64,000 nt of DNA from Hexactinellida sp. DTS-2022 (lineage: Eukaryota > Porifera > Hexactinellida), in contig JAPNXP010000015.1 of the NCBI GenBank assembly GCA_028753945.1, positions 3,516,022-3,580,021 of the forward strand. Direction: 5' to 3'. The notes beneath the pieces were generated by a model. That model was not told where the DNA came from, made no database searches, and worked only from the letters and a program-made list of their open reading frames with translations. Shown here one piece after another: positions 39,983-50,158 of this stretch (its first letter is position 1; each line of letters opens with the position of its first letter). Position numbers and translations under genes: made by a program.

Positions 39983-41770
39983 ATGCCTAAAACCGTTAAA
40001 ACGACGAATAAAGACCGGAAACCCAACAAATCGATGAGCAGTTCGAATCCGGACCGCCCGCGCACGAATGTTGGCATGCGAGACAAAGCGACCATAAAGC
40101 GACTGCAGATGTACAAGTACGGGGGGAAGGCTGTCCGGAACAAGGGAGGGAAAATAATAAAACCAGCGCCGTTCCAGAACCGGGCGAAGAGTGGCGAGAT
40201 GGGCCGAGTGGAGCCGAACAGAAAATGGTTTGGCAACACGCGGGTAATTGCGCAGAACTCGCTGCAGAAGTTCCAGGAGGAGATGGGCCAGGTAAGGAGC
40301 GACCCGTACAAGGTGGTCATGCGGCGGAGCAAGCTGCCGGTCTCGCTGCTGCAGGAGAGACGCAAGCAGGCGCGGGTGCACATCCTAGACACCGAGTCGT
40401 TCGCGCACACATTCGGAAGGAAAGCGCAGAGGAAACGGCCGAATCTCGTTTCCAGCGATCTGGGAGAGTTGGTAACGAACGCAGACACTTGTAACTCAAG
40501 CTACGACAAGTTGCAGGACTCCAACTTGGTTGTAGAGGAGCCTGAGTGCAGAGAGGAGGCAAGCGACATTAAGTTTAGGGCGGGGCAGTCTCGCCGCATT
40601 TGGCACGAGCTCTACAAAGTGATTGACTCCTCTGACGTGGTGGTGCAGGTGCTGGACGCGAGGAACGCCCCCGGGACGCGCTGCCACCAGGTGGAGGCCT
40701 ATCTCAAGAGCCAGAAGGCCCACAAGCACCTCGTGTTCGTGCTGAACAAGTGCGACCTGGTGCCCACCTGGGTGACCAAGCACTGGATCACCGCCCTCTC
40801 CAAGTCCCACCCCACCCTAGCCTTCCACGCCTCCATCACAAACTCGTTCGGGAAGGGCTCCTTAATTCATCTGCTGCGGCAGTTCGCACGGCTGCACCTG
40901 GACCTGAAGCAGATCAGCGTGGGCTTCATAGGCTACCCCAACGTGGGCAAGAGCTCCGTTATAAACACGCTCCGCAGCAAGAAGGTGTGCAAGGTCGCGC
41001 CGATCCCCGGAGAGACGAAGGTCTGGCAGTACATCCGCTTAACCAGGCGCATCCACCTCATAGACTGCCCGGGCGTGGTGTACCCCCAGGGGGAGACCGA
41101 GGCCGACAAGGTCCTTAAAGGCGTCACTCGCGTGGAGTATCTGAAAACGCCGACTTTCTACGTGTCGCACGTGCTGGCGCAAGTGCAGCCCGCGTATCTG
41201 CGGAAACTGTACGGCATAGAGGGCTGGGGAGACGAACAGGAATTCCTGGAGAAACTCGCCAGGAAAACAGGCAAGCTGCTGAAGGGCGGGGAGTGCGATG
41301 TGGACACGGTCGCTAAGATGGTGCTCAGCGACTGGCAGAGAGGAAAGATTCCCTACTTCGTTAAACCGGAAGATACCAAGCCTGAGGCAGAGAGCTCTGG
41401 TAAAGTGGAAGTTACTATTGAAGTGATCGGCAAGAAATCAGGTAACAAGCAGTTATCAGTCGTTCAGAATTTGGATAAAATAAAACAGAAATCAGCTGAC
41501 TACTCCCAGCCCGCGGAGCAATGCCAGAGCTCGGACGGCAGCGAAAATGACAGCGAAATGGAAATTAGCATTTCGGACGTGGACACTGCGGTAAGCGAGG
41601 CCAAACTGGAAATGACAAAAACGGACAAAACGAACAAAGTTACACAAGAAGACTCAAGTGAGGAACCAGGGATTAGCCAGAAGAGAAACAAGAAGAGAAA
41701 AACTGGAGTACACTTCTACTCCATGGTTAGTGCCAAAAACCGCAAAAAACCCAAACTTAATGTCAGTTGA
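39983..41770 (+). CDS. GNL2: Nucleolar GTPase GNL2/Nog2 (60S subunit export)
   Basis: 595 residues from the ATG at 39983. The GTPase motifs are circularly permuted as in the YlqF/YawG family: NKCD (G4) at 255-258 comes before GYPNVGKSS (G1, from 317) and DCPG (G3) at 361-364. The N-terminal NGP1-type segment ([10 protein letters not shown]-x-M-Y, then R-K-W-F-G-N-T-R) is typical of Nog2. Nog2 binds pre-60S particles and controls their maturation and export from the nucleolus/nucleus. The acidic/basic C-terminal tail is low-complexity. It starts 120 bp after the preceding stop on the same strand. Confidence 0.95.
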   Translation: MPKTVKTTNKDRKPNKSMSSSNPDRPRTNVGMRDKATIKRLQMYKYGGKAVRNKGGKIIKPAPFQNRAKSGEMGRVEPNRKWFGNTRVIAQNSLQKFQEEMGQVRSDPYKVVMRRSKLPVSLLQERRKQARVHILDTESFAHTFGRKAQRKRPNLVSSDLGELVTNADTCNSSYDKLQDSNLVVEEPECREEASDIKFRAGQSRRIWHELYKVIDSSDVVVQVLDARNAPGTRCHQVEAYLKSQKAHKHLVFVLNKCDLVPTWVTKHWITALSKSHPTLAFHASITNSFGKGSLIHLLRQFARLHLDLKQISVGFIGYPNVGKSSVINTLRSKKVCKVAPIPGETKVWQYIRLTRRIHLIDCPGVVYPQGETEADKVLKGVTRVEYLKTPTFYVSHVLAQVQPAYLRKLYGIEGWGDEQEFLEKLARKTGKLLKGGECDVDTVAKMVLSDWQRGKIPYFVKPEDTKPEAESSGKVEVTIEVIGKKSGNKQLSVVQNLDKIKQKSADYSQPAEQCQSSDGSENDSEMEISISDVDTAVSEAKLEMTKTDKTNKVTQEDSSEEPGISQKRNKKRKTGVHFYSMVSAKNRKKPKLNVS

Positions 41771-41968
41771 ATTTGTTTGTAACAGAATTAGTTTGATACT
41801 AGCCTAAGTTGAATCTGACAGTGAATCGTTCGAATACAAAATGTATAATAAGTTGGAATGTGAGTGCATTGAAAAAGAAATTATAGTAGCATGCAACGAG
41901 AGTACTGTGGGCACGTGTAGAATTATGTTATTAGTGGGATAGCGTGCAAACTGATCAGATTAGACAAT

Positions 41969-44490
41969 TTAATACAAAATCTCATATAAAGTAGTCTTTT
42001 TGTCTCCGGACCCAGTCGCGATTAACTGGTCGTCCTGCGAAATGTCCGAGCTGAGCACAGAGCTGTTTTCGCGTCTGCTCACCAGCTGCTGGCCCGTGGG
42101 CGAGTGCCACAGGTTTAGCACCGTGTCCTTTCCCCCGGTCAGACACCACTGGGCTTCGTGCGCGTATTTTAACGTAAGAATAGACTGAGTGTGAATGTTA
42201 AAATGAAATCTTTCTTCCTTCTTCAAATTCTGGACCTCGACGCTGGCGTTCTCGTTTCCGACGGCTATCCAGTCCCTGGAGGGACACGCCCCCAGCGCGA
42301 ATATCTGTCCGGAGAAGGAGTACTCCTTAACCTTGTCCAGCTCGCGGATGTCCCAGGACTTCACGGTGTGGTCCAGCCCGCCCGTGAAGAGCGTGTTTCC
42401 GTCCGCGGAGATGTCAATGCTGCTGGCGCCCTCCCCGTGTCCGTCGACCTGCTTTATGAGGGAGAAGGTCTGGGAGCTCCAGATGCTGATCTTCCCGTCG
42501 CTGCCGCAGGTGAAGAAGTACTTCCCGTCGGGCGACAGTGCCAGCGCGTAGTACACGGGCCCGCCGGAGTTCTGCTTGACCACGGGCAGCGGGTTCCCCG
42601 ACTGGATGTCGAACACGCAGAGGTTCGAGAGCTCGCCGCCCACGATGAGGTGGTTCCTATCGGGCAGCAGCTTGCAGAAGCGCAGATAGGTGTCCTCCTC
42701 GCAGTTTAGGGTGTGCACGGGCCCGCCCGCGCCCGACTGGTTGATGTCCCACACCTTCACGGTCCCCTTGTCCCCTGCGAATATCCTGGAGAGCGACTGC
42801 TCCAGCCAAATGGCGCACACCACCTCGTCGTGCTGGTACTCCCGGAGCACCTTAATGTCCTTGGGGTAGGTCCCGCTCTGCGGGGGCGACAGGCCGTAGG
42901 GCTCGGGGGCGCCGTCCCTGTGCTTGGTGCCGGACAGCAGCACGGAGGGCGGGTTCCTGAGGCGCTGCGACTGCGTGAAGGCCGAGGGTCGCCCCGTCCG
43001 GTCGACCTGCGCGCTCCCCGAGTAGGACGCGAGGGAGCCGTTGCGCGGCGAGTCCGCGGTCACGTTGAGGGAGAGCTTCAGGTTGAGGTCCACCTGGCCC
43101 TGCTTGCCGGTGGGCGAGTCGAGCGGGGAGGCGTACACGCGCGGGTTGGAGGAGGCGGAGAGCGTGAGGGTGCTGGTCTTGGAGGGCGGCTTCGAGTGGA
43201 AGGACCTGCTGACGGAGTGGGACTTGTCGGGAGAGGGCTCGTCGTCGTCCACAACCAGGTCCGTGTCGCTCTTCTCCTCGTCTGAGCTGTGCGGGGAGAG
43301 GTCGGGACGGACGCGCTTAGGTTTGCTGCCGAGACCGGTCGCGGGGCTCTTGTGCCGCGCGTGCGGGCCGCGGGGACTGGTGCTCTTGGGCTCCAGCAGC
43401 TCCTGCTTTATGCCGGCAGGCAGCAGCGGGGCCTGCAGCGGCGGCGGCAGCAGCGGCATGACGCCGGCCTGACCGGATGTGAGGAGGCCGGGGGACCCTA
43501 TGAGGCTCTGCGGAGGGAGGCGGATGGCCTGCAGGTTGGGCGGGAGCAGGGGCGTGGTCTGCGCCTGGGCCATCTGCTGGCCCAGCAGCGCACTCAGCTC
43601 TGTAACGCTCACCTACAACAGACACAAGTTAATTACCTAACTAATCTAATTAGATAGCTAAGTAGTCTCTGTGAGTTGTAAGTACTAAAGCCTATAAAAT
43701 TCAATATTGTCAATTGCCCAATTGGCGGAATCCAGCAACATTGAACAAATTGCTACAAGCTAACTGAAGAGATACGGTAGCCTAATAGGAATAAGAAATA
43801 AGCCAACTTCCTACACACTATGCGAGGGTTGCTGAGTGCGATAATTGCAAACTCTGATCCGGTAATTGCTGGCGGTGTCGCAGGTTAATTAATTTAATTA
43901 AATCTAATTGGAATCAATTGATAATCAGTTTTATTCCAAACTTAGTTCTCTACGGGAGTAAAGAGTTGCTAAATAATAAGTGAATAAGAATAGCGCTAAC
44001 TAATTCCGGGAGTAGTATAGTGGCGTTATTTCCAAGGGGAACTCACTTGCTTCGCCTTGTCCAGACTGGCCATGGCGTGTGCGTGCATTTCCCCCGGCAA
44101 GTGCGGCAGGTACTGAGTGACGAGAGTTGCGAGTCGCTTGTTTACCTCGGAAGTCTTCTGCACCTCCATGTTGAGGCCGTAGCACATCTCGTAGTACATG
44201 ACCTGCTGCTTGTGCAGCTCCGCCTTCTCGGCCTGCAGTCGCTCCGCCTCCAGGCGCAGCTGCAGGTTGTGCGACTCCAGCAGCGCGAACTGGTCGCGGA
44301 TCTTGTCGAGCGGCTCCGAGACGGAGGGCTTGGCGCCCGGGACGGACGCGTGCGGGTGCGCGGAGGGGACTGGCGGCTGCTGCTGCAGGACCGGGTTGGG
44401 AGCGTGCGAGAACTGGGACGTGTGCGGGATGAAACTCATCGGAGAGATCAGGTTTAGCCCCGCGGGATGAGAGCCATTGATCGGCTTCAT
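41969..44490 (-). CDS. TLE: Groucho/TLE transcriptional co-repressor (2 exons)
   Basis: Exon 1 is 44490-44047, exon 2 is 43612-41969, with a 434-bp phase-0 GT..AG intron; 695 residues. The Q domain (about 60-160) has the diagnostic V-M-Y-Y-E-M-C-Y-G-L-N-M-E-V, and the intron falls inside it, between K-A-K-Q and V-S-V-T-E-L. A Gly/Pro region follows, then a CcN-like segment with a basic stretch and acidic S-S-D-E-E, then an SP region and WD40 repeats over the last 300 residues. Groucho binds WRPW/eh1 motif factors and TCF and recruits histone deacetylases. Length and order match animal TLE proteins (about 700-770). The Q-domain exon is preceded by a Pro/His-rich N-terminal stretch of about 55 residues not present in human TLE1. 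Confidence 0.95.
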
Positions 44491-46160
44491 AGTTTGTTTG
44501 AAATCAGTAAACTGCAGTGAGAAGAGATTCAGTATTTCTGGAAACTTAAAGAAGGGATCGAGACCTGAATGCTAGAGATAATAGGACCTTCGTACTTAGG
44601 CAGAGTTCTCTGTATTATAAATTGTTGAATTATTGCAATTGCGATAGTCTATGGGCAAAGTAAAAGTGAAGACAAGAAATATTACTCTGCGCCATCCATC
44701 CATATATACTACTATTGCATAGAGCATATATACTAGAACGCATATAGCGTAATCTCAAGTATACCCCGCTATCAAGGGCTCCTTACACGATCAGAAATGA
44801 TGCCTACTTGTAACAACATTAATATGTAGATTTATCAGATAATATACACGATAATTTGTAGCAAATTCTTTCGCGTTTATTTCAGTGGGGATAAGAGATT
44901 ACCTATTTGTACTTGGTATGACTTTGTATTGTCCGATTTCCCACACAGTCAGAAAATACATAGGTTAACACCTGTCAGTTAGACTGTTTAGAAATCGAAC
45001 TATCAAATGTTAGAATCCGGCTTATGTTAGACTAATGAAAATGCCCCAAAGTGGACATTCTATCTAAGCTTATTCCCTCGCGTCTGAGGACTAATGCCAG
45101 CTAGTTGGCTGCCCGCGTTACCTTAAAAGGCGAATTGATATCGCATCACAACTGAGAATAAAGCACTGCGTACAATTTGAGGTTAGTTGCTAGTTGCTAA
45201 AATTAGAGCACCCTTGTTAAGTTGCAGCGCTATCTTAGAACAGTTATGAGATACGATGCGGATAAAGAGAGTAGTTTATGGTTGCGCTGTGCTCCCAATT
45301 ATGTTAGTGGCTTCAATAGCCTATTTGAGCAACATTGCAATAATTGAATGGAGCCATAATAAATACACTATAGCAAACAATTAGATGCGCTTATCTAGTG
45401 TAGACATGACAACAAATGCTTTTAAGAAAGTATTCAGGTGCTTTGCGAGTTTTAATTAATTAACTAATACTGATATCTCTTACTATCAAACTTATCGTGG
45501 CGAAGTAAGTAAGCAGGGAGATAATATTACTGTGAAATATTATAGCCTAATCCGTTGGGCACTGGTCAGATAATTAGACATCACAGTCTGAATTATCAAC
45601 CGTAATCGTGTGTGTATAATGGACAGATAATCTAGGCGCTACTATCAGTCGCATTTCAGTGATTGCTTAACTAGGACGTGAGTCCTGTCGCTTGAAAACA
45701 GATTGTAATCAAATAGATAGATATCTGTCAGAAACCAATTATTGCCACTTAATACAGAAGCTCGCATAAAACCTGCCGAGATGGGGGCTTCTGCCGTGAA
45801 GAGTGAGTTGAGAAGCTTTCCAACAGAGGGAGTTATAATAATGCTATTGCTAGGAGTTCATACTTAGACCAGACAATCCGATTCTAGGAGATTGGATAGG
45901 AATTATCTACTGATACAAAGGAAATTTGGGAACTGCTGTGAAGTGAAGAATCGATCTAAATGTCTGCTAACCAGTTTATCAGTCGCCAACAACCATTCAA
46001 ATTAATACGTATAGGGCAATAGATTAAATAAGACTTCGGCAACTTAAAACAAAGTGAAGATTTATACACGTTAGTATTCCACGCAGCAATCATAAAAATA
46101 GTTTCAAATTTACACACACTCAAAATGATAAAATATCCTAAATAAAGTACTAGAAACTAA
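44491..46160. other. Intergenic region between Groucho and the kinase gene (1.7 kb)
   Basis: AT-rich sequence upstream of Groucho and downstream of the kinase gene; both are on the - strand. It should hold the Groucho promoter. No coding frame, tRNA or strong repeat is visible. Confidence 0.55.
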
Positions 46161-48386
46161 CTACATAGCTTGGTTCTCGGGAATGGCTTGGAACTCTTGG
46201 TCTTGCTTATCAGAGGTGAGGTAGCAGGAGCAAGTCCGGGACTCTATTTGCTTGAGCGCTTGCCACATATTCTTGTCTTTGAACCAGACGTGCTGTAGAG
46301 CCCTGCTCACGTTGAATCTCTGCCTCACGCTCACCTCCATCAGATGGTTAACCAGGTCGATAGCGGGCGGAGAGATCAGTTTCCAAGGGTGGGAGGGGTA
46401 CATGAACTCCTGGTTGCTCACTTGCGACTTTATATCTTCGTCCTCGTTGAAAGGGAAGGTTCCGCTGAGACTGACGTAGGTGATGACGCCGCAGGACCAC
46501 ATGTCCAGCGCGCGGTTGTACCCGCTGCTGTCCAGCACCTCCGGCGCCACGTACGCAGGGGTGCCCACCAGCGACCGGCGGAACTGCTCGGTGTTAATCA
46601 TGCGCGCGTAGCCGAAGTCGCAGAGCTTAACCTGGTAGGGCGTCTCCTTGCTGACCAGCAGCACGTTCTCCGGCTTCAGGTCGCAGTGCACCGCGTCGTG
46701 CTTGTGCAGGTACCGGAGCGCTATTAGGATCTGGTAGATGACTACTTTGGTGTTGAACTCGTCCAGACGGCCCGTGGGCTGAGTGAGGATCAGCTCCAGC
46801 ATGTCTCCGGCCAGTCGCTCCATTACCACAAACAGCATCTTCCAATTCTCAAACACTTTCTCTAACCCCACTATACCGGAATGGTTTATGCCCTGTAGGA
46901 ACAGAACTTCGTTCAGGAGCGCCTGCTTCTCCTCAACAGGAAACTGGTTCTTCTCAATGGCCTTAACTGCGACCAGTCTGCCCGACTTCCTGTTCACGCC
47001 TCCGAACACGGTTCCGAACTGCCCGCTGCCCAGGATGTCCTGGTGGAAGACCTGGTAGAATAGACTGATGTCCAGCGTCTCGGTTTTTATGATGGCCTCA
47101 GAAGCTAATTTTGGAACTTTGAAAGATCCGCGCATGTGTTGTTGCTTGTGCAGTGCACCAAATTTACCCTTACGAGCTGGCCTAAAAGCGATGAATTCTG
47201 ACTTTCCAGAAATAACAGCTGTGGGCTCTCTGGCGGCGCCTTTGGGTGCTTGTTCAGTTCGCGTGGGCGGTTCTGGATCTGATTCCAGAGTAAAAGGCAT
47301 GAGCAGTGCGTGAATTTCATTCTCCCAATTAACCATGGATGCGAGTCCTATCCCGAACTCTGGCCAGTCCTTCTCCTGCAGCTCGTGCAGATTGAACACG
47401 TCTCCGGGATTAACAGGGTTGTTAGAGAAATGAATCAGCTCATCCTTGGTGGTAACGTCCAATCCCATATAGTATTCCATACCATCATTAGTAATCAGTA
47501 ACAGACAAGGAACAGGACTTATCTTAGAAGGTCCTTGCGGAGAGATCACTGCCCCATGGGGAACAATCGTCTGGATGGAGGCGAGGGAGATTTGGAAAGT
47601 TCTTTGCTTAGCGTCTGGAGTTAAAAAGAAGCTCAGGGATTTGTAAGAGAGGCGACAGTATAGCTGCTGATGGACCAAATTCTTGTTTGTACAGAAAATA
47701 ATCCATCCCTCCTTCATTGAAGCAGGAACCTGTCCATGCACTTTAACTGAAGCGCCTTTGCGTTGTGAAATTCGCGACACTCGCGAAAATGTATTCTTAC
47801 GATCCTGTATCTTTAGTACTTTCGGTTGATCGACTTCGCCTCGAAGAATGCATCCTAGTTCCCTGGCATCCGATGCATTAGGTATGTGGAAACACGAAAT
47901 TGAATCTGGATTGTCGATGTATCCGGGAAGAAGAGACTTGTCGATTGCTCGCTCTAAAAATATATAAACACACTTATCGTGTCTGTGATAGGTTTCAAGC
48001 GATTTGAAGAGTCCGGTCGTGGAAAAACGTTGAAAGGATTCCTCATAGATTGCACCAGACTCTTTGTTCAAGAGAATCTGTTTGAGAGTGGGAGAGCATA
48101 CAACGAGGATTATATTAGACTCATTCATGTGTTTATTATACCAGCCATGCCAAGCTGAAACAGTAAACCTTTTCGATTCAAAAAATGGTTCAGAAAATGC
48201 ATCGATTTTTTCGGCTTCCCGCAGAGATTTCGTCAATGTTACTATACGCTCCTTTTCCTCCTTCATTTGCGATTTGTCCAAATCCATATCGGGTTCTCTG
48301 GAAAAGACTATGAGGGCCTTGTAAGAAATGTCAGCAGTTTCATAAGTAGAAACTGGAGGTAGGGGAGAAGCATTTGAGGTGGCCAT
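46161..48386 (-). CDS. SEFIR/TIR-like domain + PH + protein kinase D catalytic domain
   Basis: 741 residues from the ATG at 48386. I chose this start because a strong 3' splice-like tract (TTTTTTGCTTTTCAG) ends 5 bp upstream; the frame is open to an ATG at 48539. Residues about 20-170 fit a SEFIR fold: K-A-L-I-V-F-S-R at strand A, W-H-G-W-Y-N-K-H-M-N-E-S-N-I-I-L-V-V-C-S, and V-Y-I-F-L-E. Residues about 225-365 match the PH domain of protein kinase D, including E-I-H-A-L-L-M-P-F at its end. The kinase domain (about 445-703) is PKD-type and looks active: G-loop 453-459, Lys475, Glu493, HCD 567-569, DFG 590-592, then Y-V-S-L-S-G-T-F-P-F-N-E-D-E-D-I. The two activation-loop serines of PKD are Gln601 and Ser605 here. 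The C1a/C1b domains that bind diacylglycerol in all classical PKDs are absent. Confidence 0.88.
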   Translation of the reverse strand: MATSNASPLPPVSTYETADISYKALIVFSREPDMDLDKSQMKEEKERIVTLTKSLREAEKIDAFSEPFFESKRFTVSAWHGWYNKHMNESNIILVVCSPTLKQILLNKESGAIYEESFQRFSTTGLFKSLETYHRHDKCVYIFLERAIDKSLLPGYIDNPDSISCFHIPNASDARELGCILRGEVDQPKVLKIQDRKNTFSRVSRISQRKGASVKVHGQVPASMKEGWIIFCTNKNLVHQQLYCRLSYKSLSFFLTPDAKQRTFQISLASIQTIVPHGAVISPQGPSKISPVPCLLLITNDGMEYYMGLDVTTKDELIHFSNNPVNPGDVFNLHELQEKDWPEFGIGLASMVNWENEIHALLMPFTLESDPEPPTRTEQAPKGAAREPTAVISGKSEFIAFRPARKGKFGALHKQQHMRGSFKVPKLASEAIIKTETLDISLFYQVFHQDILGSGQFGTVFGGVNRKSGRLVAVKAIEKNQFPVEEKQALLNEVLFLQGINHSGIVGLEKVFENWKMLFVVMERLAGDMLELILTQPTGRLDEFNTKVVIYQILIALRYLHKHDAVHCDLKPENVLLVSKETPYQVKLCDFGYARMINTEQFRRSLVGTPAYVAPEVLDSSGYNRALDMWSCGVITYVSLSGTFPFNEDEDIKSQVSNQEFMYPSHPWKLISPPAIDLVNHLMEVSVRQRFNVSRALQHVWFKDKNMWQALKQIESRTCSCYLTSDKQDQEFQAIPENQAM

Positions 48387-48573
48387 ATTGGCTGAAAAGC
48401 AAAAAAGGAAAAATATGGAGATTAAAACAATCAATAACAGAAAATACAGTATAGAACGAAAGCCGAAAGGGTAAGGCAAGTATTTATACAATGGAATCAA
48501 ATAATCTGAACGAAAAATGATGTAATGACAATTCCACATACAATTTAAAAAAAATTGCAGCTGTGCCTACGTA

Positions 48574-48707
48574 CAGGGCCCGATTAAGCTAGATGGGGGC
48601 CTGAAGCACAGCTCAATTTGGGGGCCCCTTAGACCTCCCGATAGAGCCCCTAGAGGCTGGGGGCCTGAGGCCTGTGCCTCAGGTGCCTCATGGTTAATCG
48701 GGCACTG
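48574..48707. mobile_element. 134-bp hAT-type MITE with 8-bp target-site duplication
   Basis: Ends are CAGGGCCCGATTAA and its near-perfect inverse TTAATCGGGCACTG (13 of 14 match). The identical 8-bp sequence CCTACGTA flanks the element at 48566-48573 and 48708-48715. CAG-NG termini with 8-bp duplications are the hallmark of the hAT superfamily. The interior is GC-rich with palindromic GGGGGCC motifs and no coding capacity, so it is non-autonomous. Confidence 0.9.
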
Positions 48708-48895
48708 CCTACGTATACCCCTTTGACCTTTGTAGGCACTAACCATTGTTGTCTACTGGCTGGTTATTGGATAGAGCCTCCAAAGGAAAATGCAGTCAGC
48801 ACAGACTACAATATTTGATTTTTTTCATCATGTCAAAGAACTTTTAAAGTGGTAAGACTCATTTAGCAATTTGTTATGGCACAGAGACGATAGTT

Positions 48896-49275
48896 AGGCC
48901 ACTGTTTGTTGGATTCTTGTTTCAGCTCCACCCCGCGTCAGATTTCACTCCTGCACGAATATTGTCATTATTCCCATTATTACACCTATAATTCAAAGTA
49001 AGGCCACTGTTCGTTGCCAATTTTATTGTAGGACACACTCTAAATAGCCATAATTAGCTAGTAACAAAATCAGAACCTATAACAAGGAATATTACCCAAC
49101 GATTGCATATTTTATCAATAAGCACTCACAAATTAGAATATTTACTCAGATAATTATTAACTATGTCGTCATCAAATAATGAGATAATGATAATGAGATG
49201 CCGAACGCCCGAAAACTCTGATAGACTTCGTGTGGAGCTGAAACAACAAAGTCATTAACAGTGGCCTTATATTTG
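48896..49275. repeat. Inverted-repeat element with a third internal copy of its end
   Basis: 48896-48931 (AGGCCACTG..CAGCTCCAC) pairs with the inverse sequence at 49232-49267, matching over about 30 of 36 positions. A second copy of the outer end (TTCAAAGTAAGGCCACTGTT) lies at about 48992 and matches the inverse of 49255-49275. The layout suggests a nested or partly duplicated non-autonomous transposon. No coding frame. Confidence 0.65.
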
Positions 49276-49359
49276 AAGTTAATTTCTATCTTGGAACATC
49301 TTGAGTCAGAGATGAATGCCAATCGTTAATTAATTATGTATTGATAAAAAATGAAATTA

Positions 49360-50158
49360 CAGTAGAACTCGGTTAAATAAGACCAATGAACCTTTCAAAG
49401 ACGATTTTGATAGTCTAAAAATACAAGACAACCAGAAAATTGTTCCTTTTCACTAGACTAATTGAATTTACATTGAATACCGACAGTTTTCACAAGGCAA
49501 CCGTTCAAAGTCTACACAAATAGCAGTCACTGCTTTACCCCGGAAACTCGCATTAGAATCAATTAGACAGATACATTTTAAATTTAAGCAAATGGACCAG
49601 TTAGAAGACGCTTTGGTGATTAAAAAAAATAGTCTCGATTTAGAATTGGCTATTCTTGACACTGGAATACACCAAAGTCACTTAACTATGCGAGACTTTT
49701 CTCTAGGTGCCATATATACACAATTTATATCACTGGTTTTACCCCTGATCCATACTAGAAAATTAGCAAAAGTGATGATTTTAACTACATCCAATGAACC
49801 CTTCATAAGACAATTTGTTACTCTAAAAAAGACATGACGAACCGGAAAGAGTTCATTTTCACGAGGCTGCATAGAACTGACATTGAATAGAGACAGTTTT
49901 CACAAGGCATCCCTTCCAACACAATTCAAATAGGACTTCTTTACCCCGAAAACTCGCATTACAGTCCATTAAAAACATAGATTTTAAATTTAAGCAAATG
50001 GACCAGTTAGAAGACGCTTTGGTGATAAAAAAATATAGTCTTGATTTAGAATTGGCTATTCTTGACACTGGAATACACCAAAGTAACTTAACTATGCGAG
50101 ACTATTCTCTAGGTGCCATATATACACAATTAATATCACTGGTTTTACCCATAAAAAA
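49360..50158. repeat. Two tandem ~408-bp units bordering the satellite
   Basis: The unit starts with CCAATGAACC at 49383 and again at 49791; later landmarks (AATTTAAGCAAATGGACCAG at 49581 and 49987) confirm a 406-408-bp period. The second copy is cut at about 50150 where the 212-bp satellite begins. The left flank at 49360 reads TACAGTAGAACTCGGTTAAA, which resembles a pogo/Tigger-type transposon end (CAGTAGAAC-CTCGGTTA) after a TA, but no matching right end is seen. Short open frames in both copies lack conserved features. Confidence 0.65.

Noticed and set aside
1-50150. Bacterial contamination suggested by intronless genes
   Set aside because: Groucho, FADD, SF3A1, eIF1, a mitochondrial targeting peptide and spliceosomal introns show it is animal nuclear DNA.
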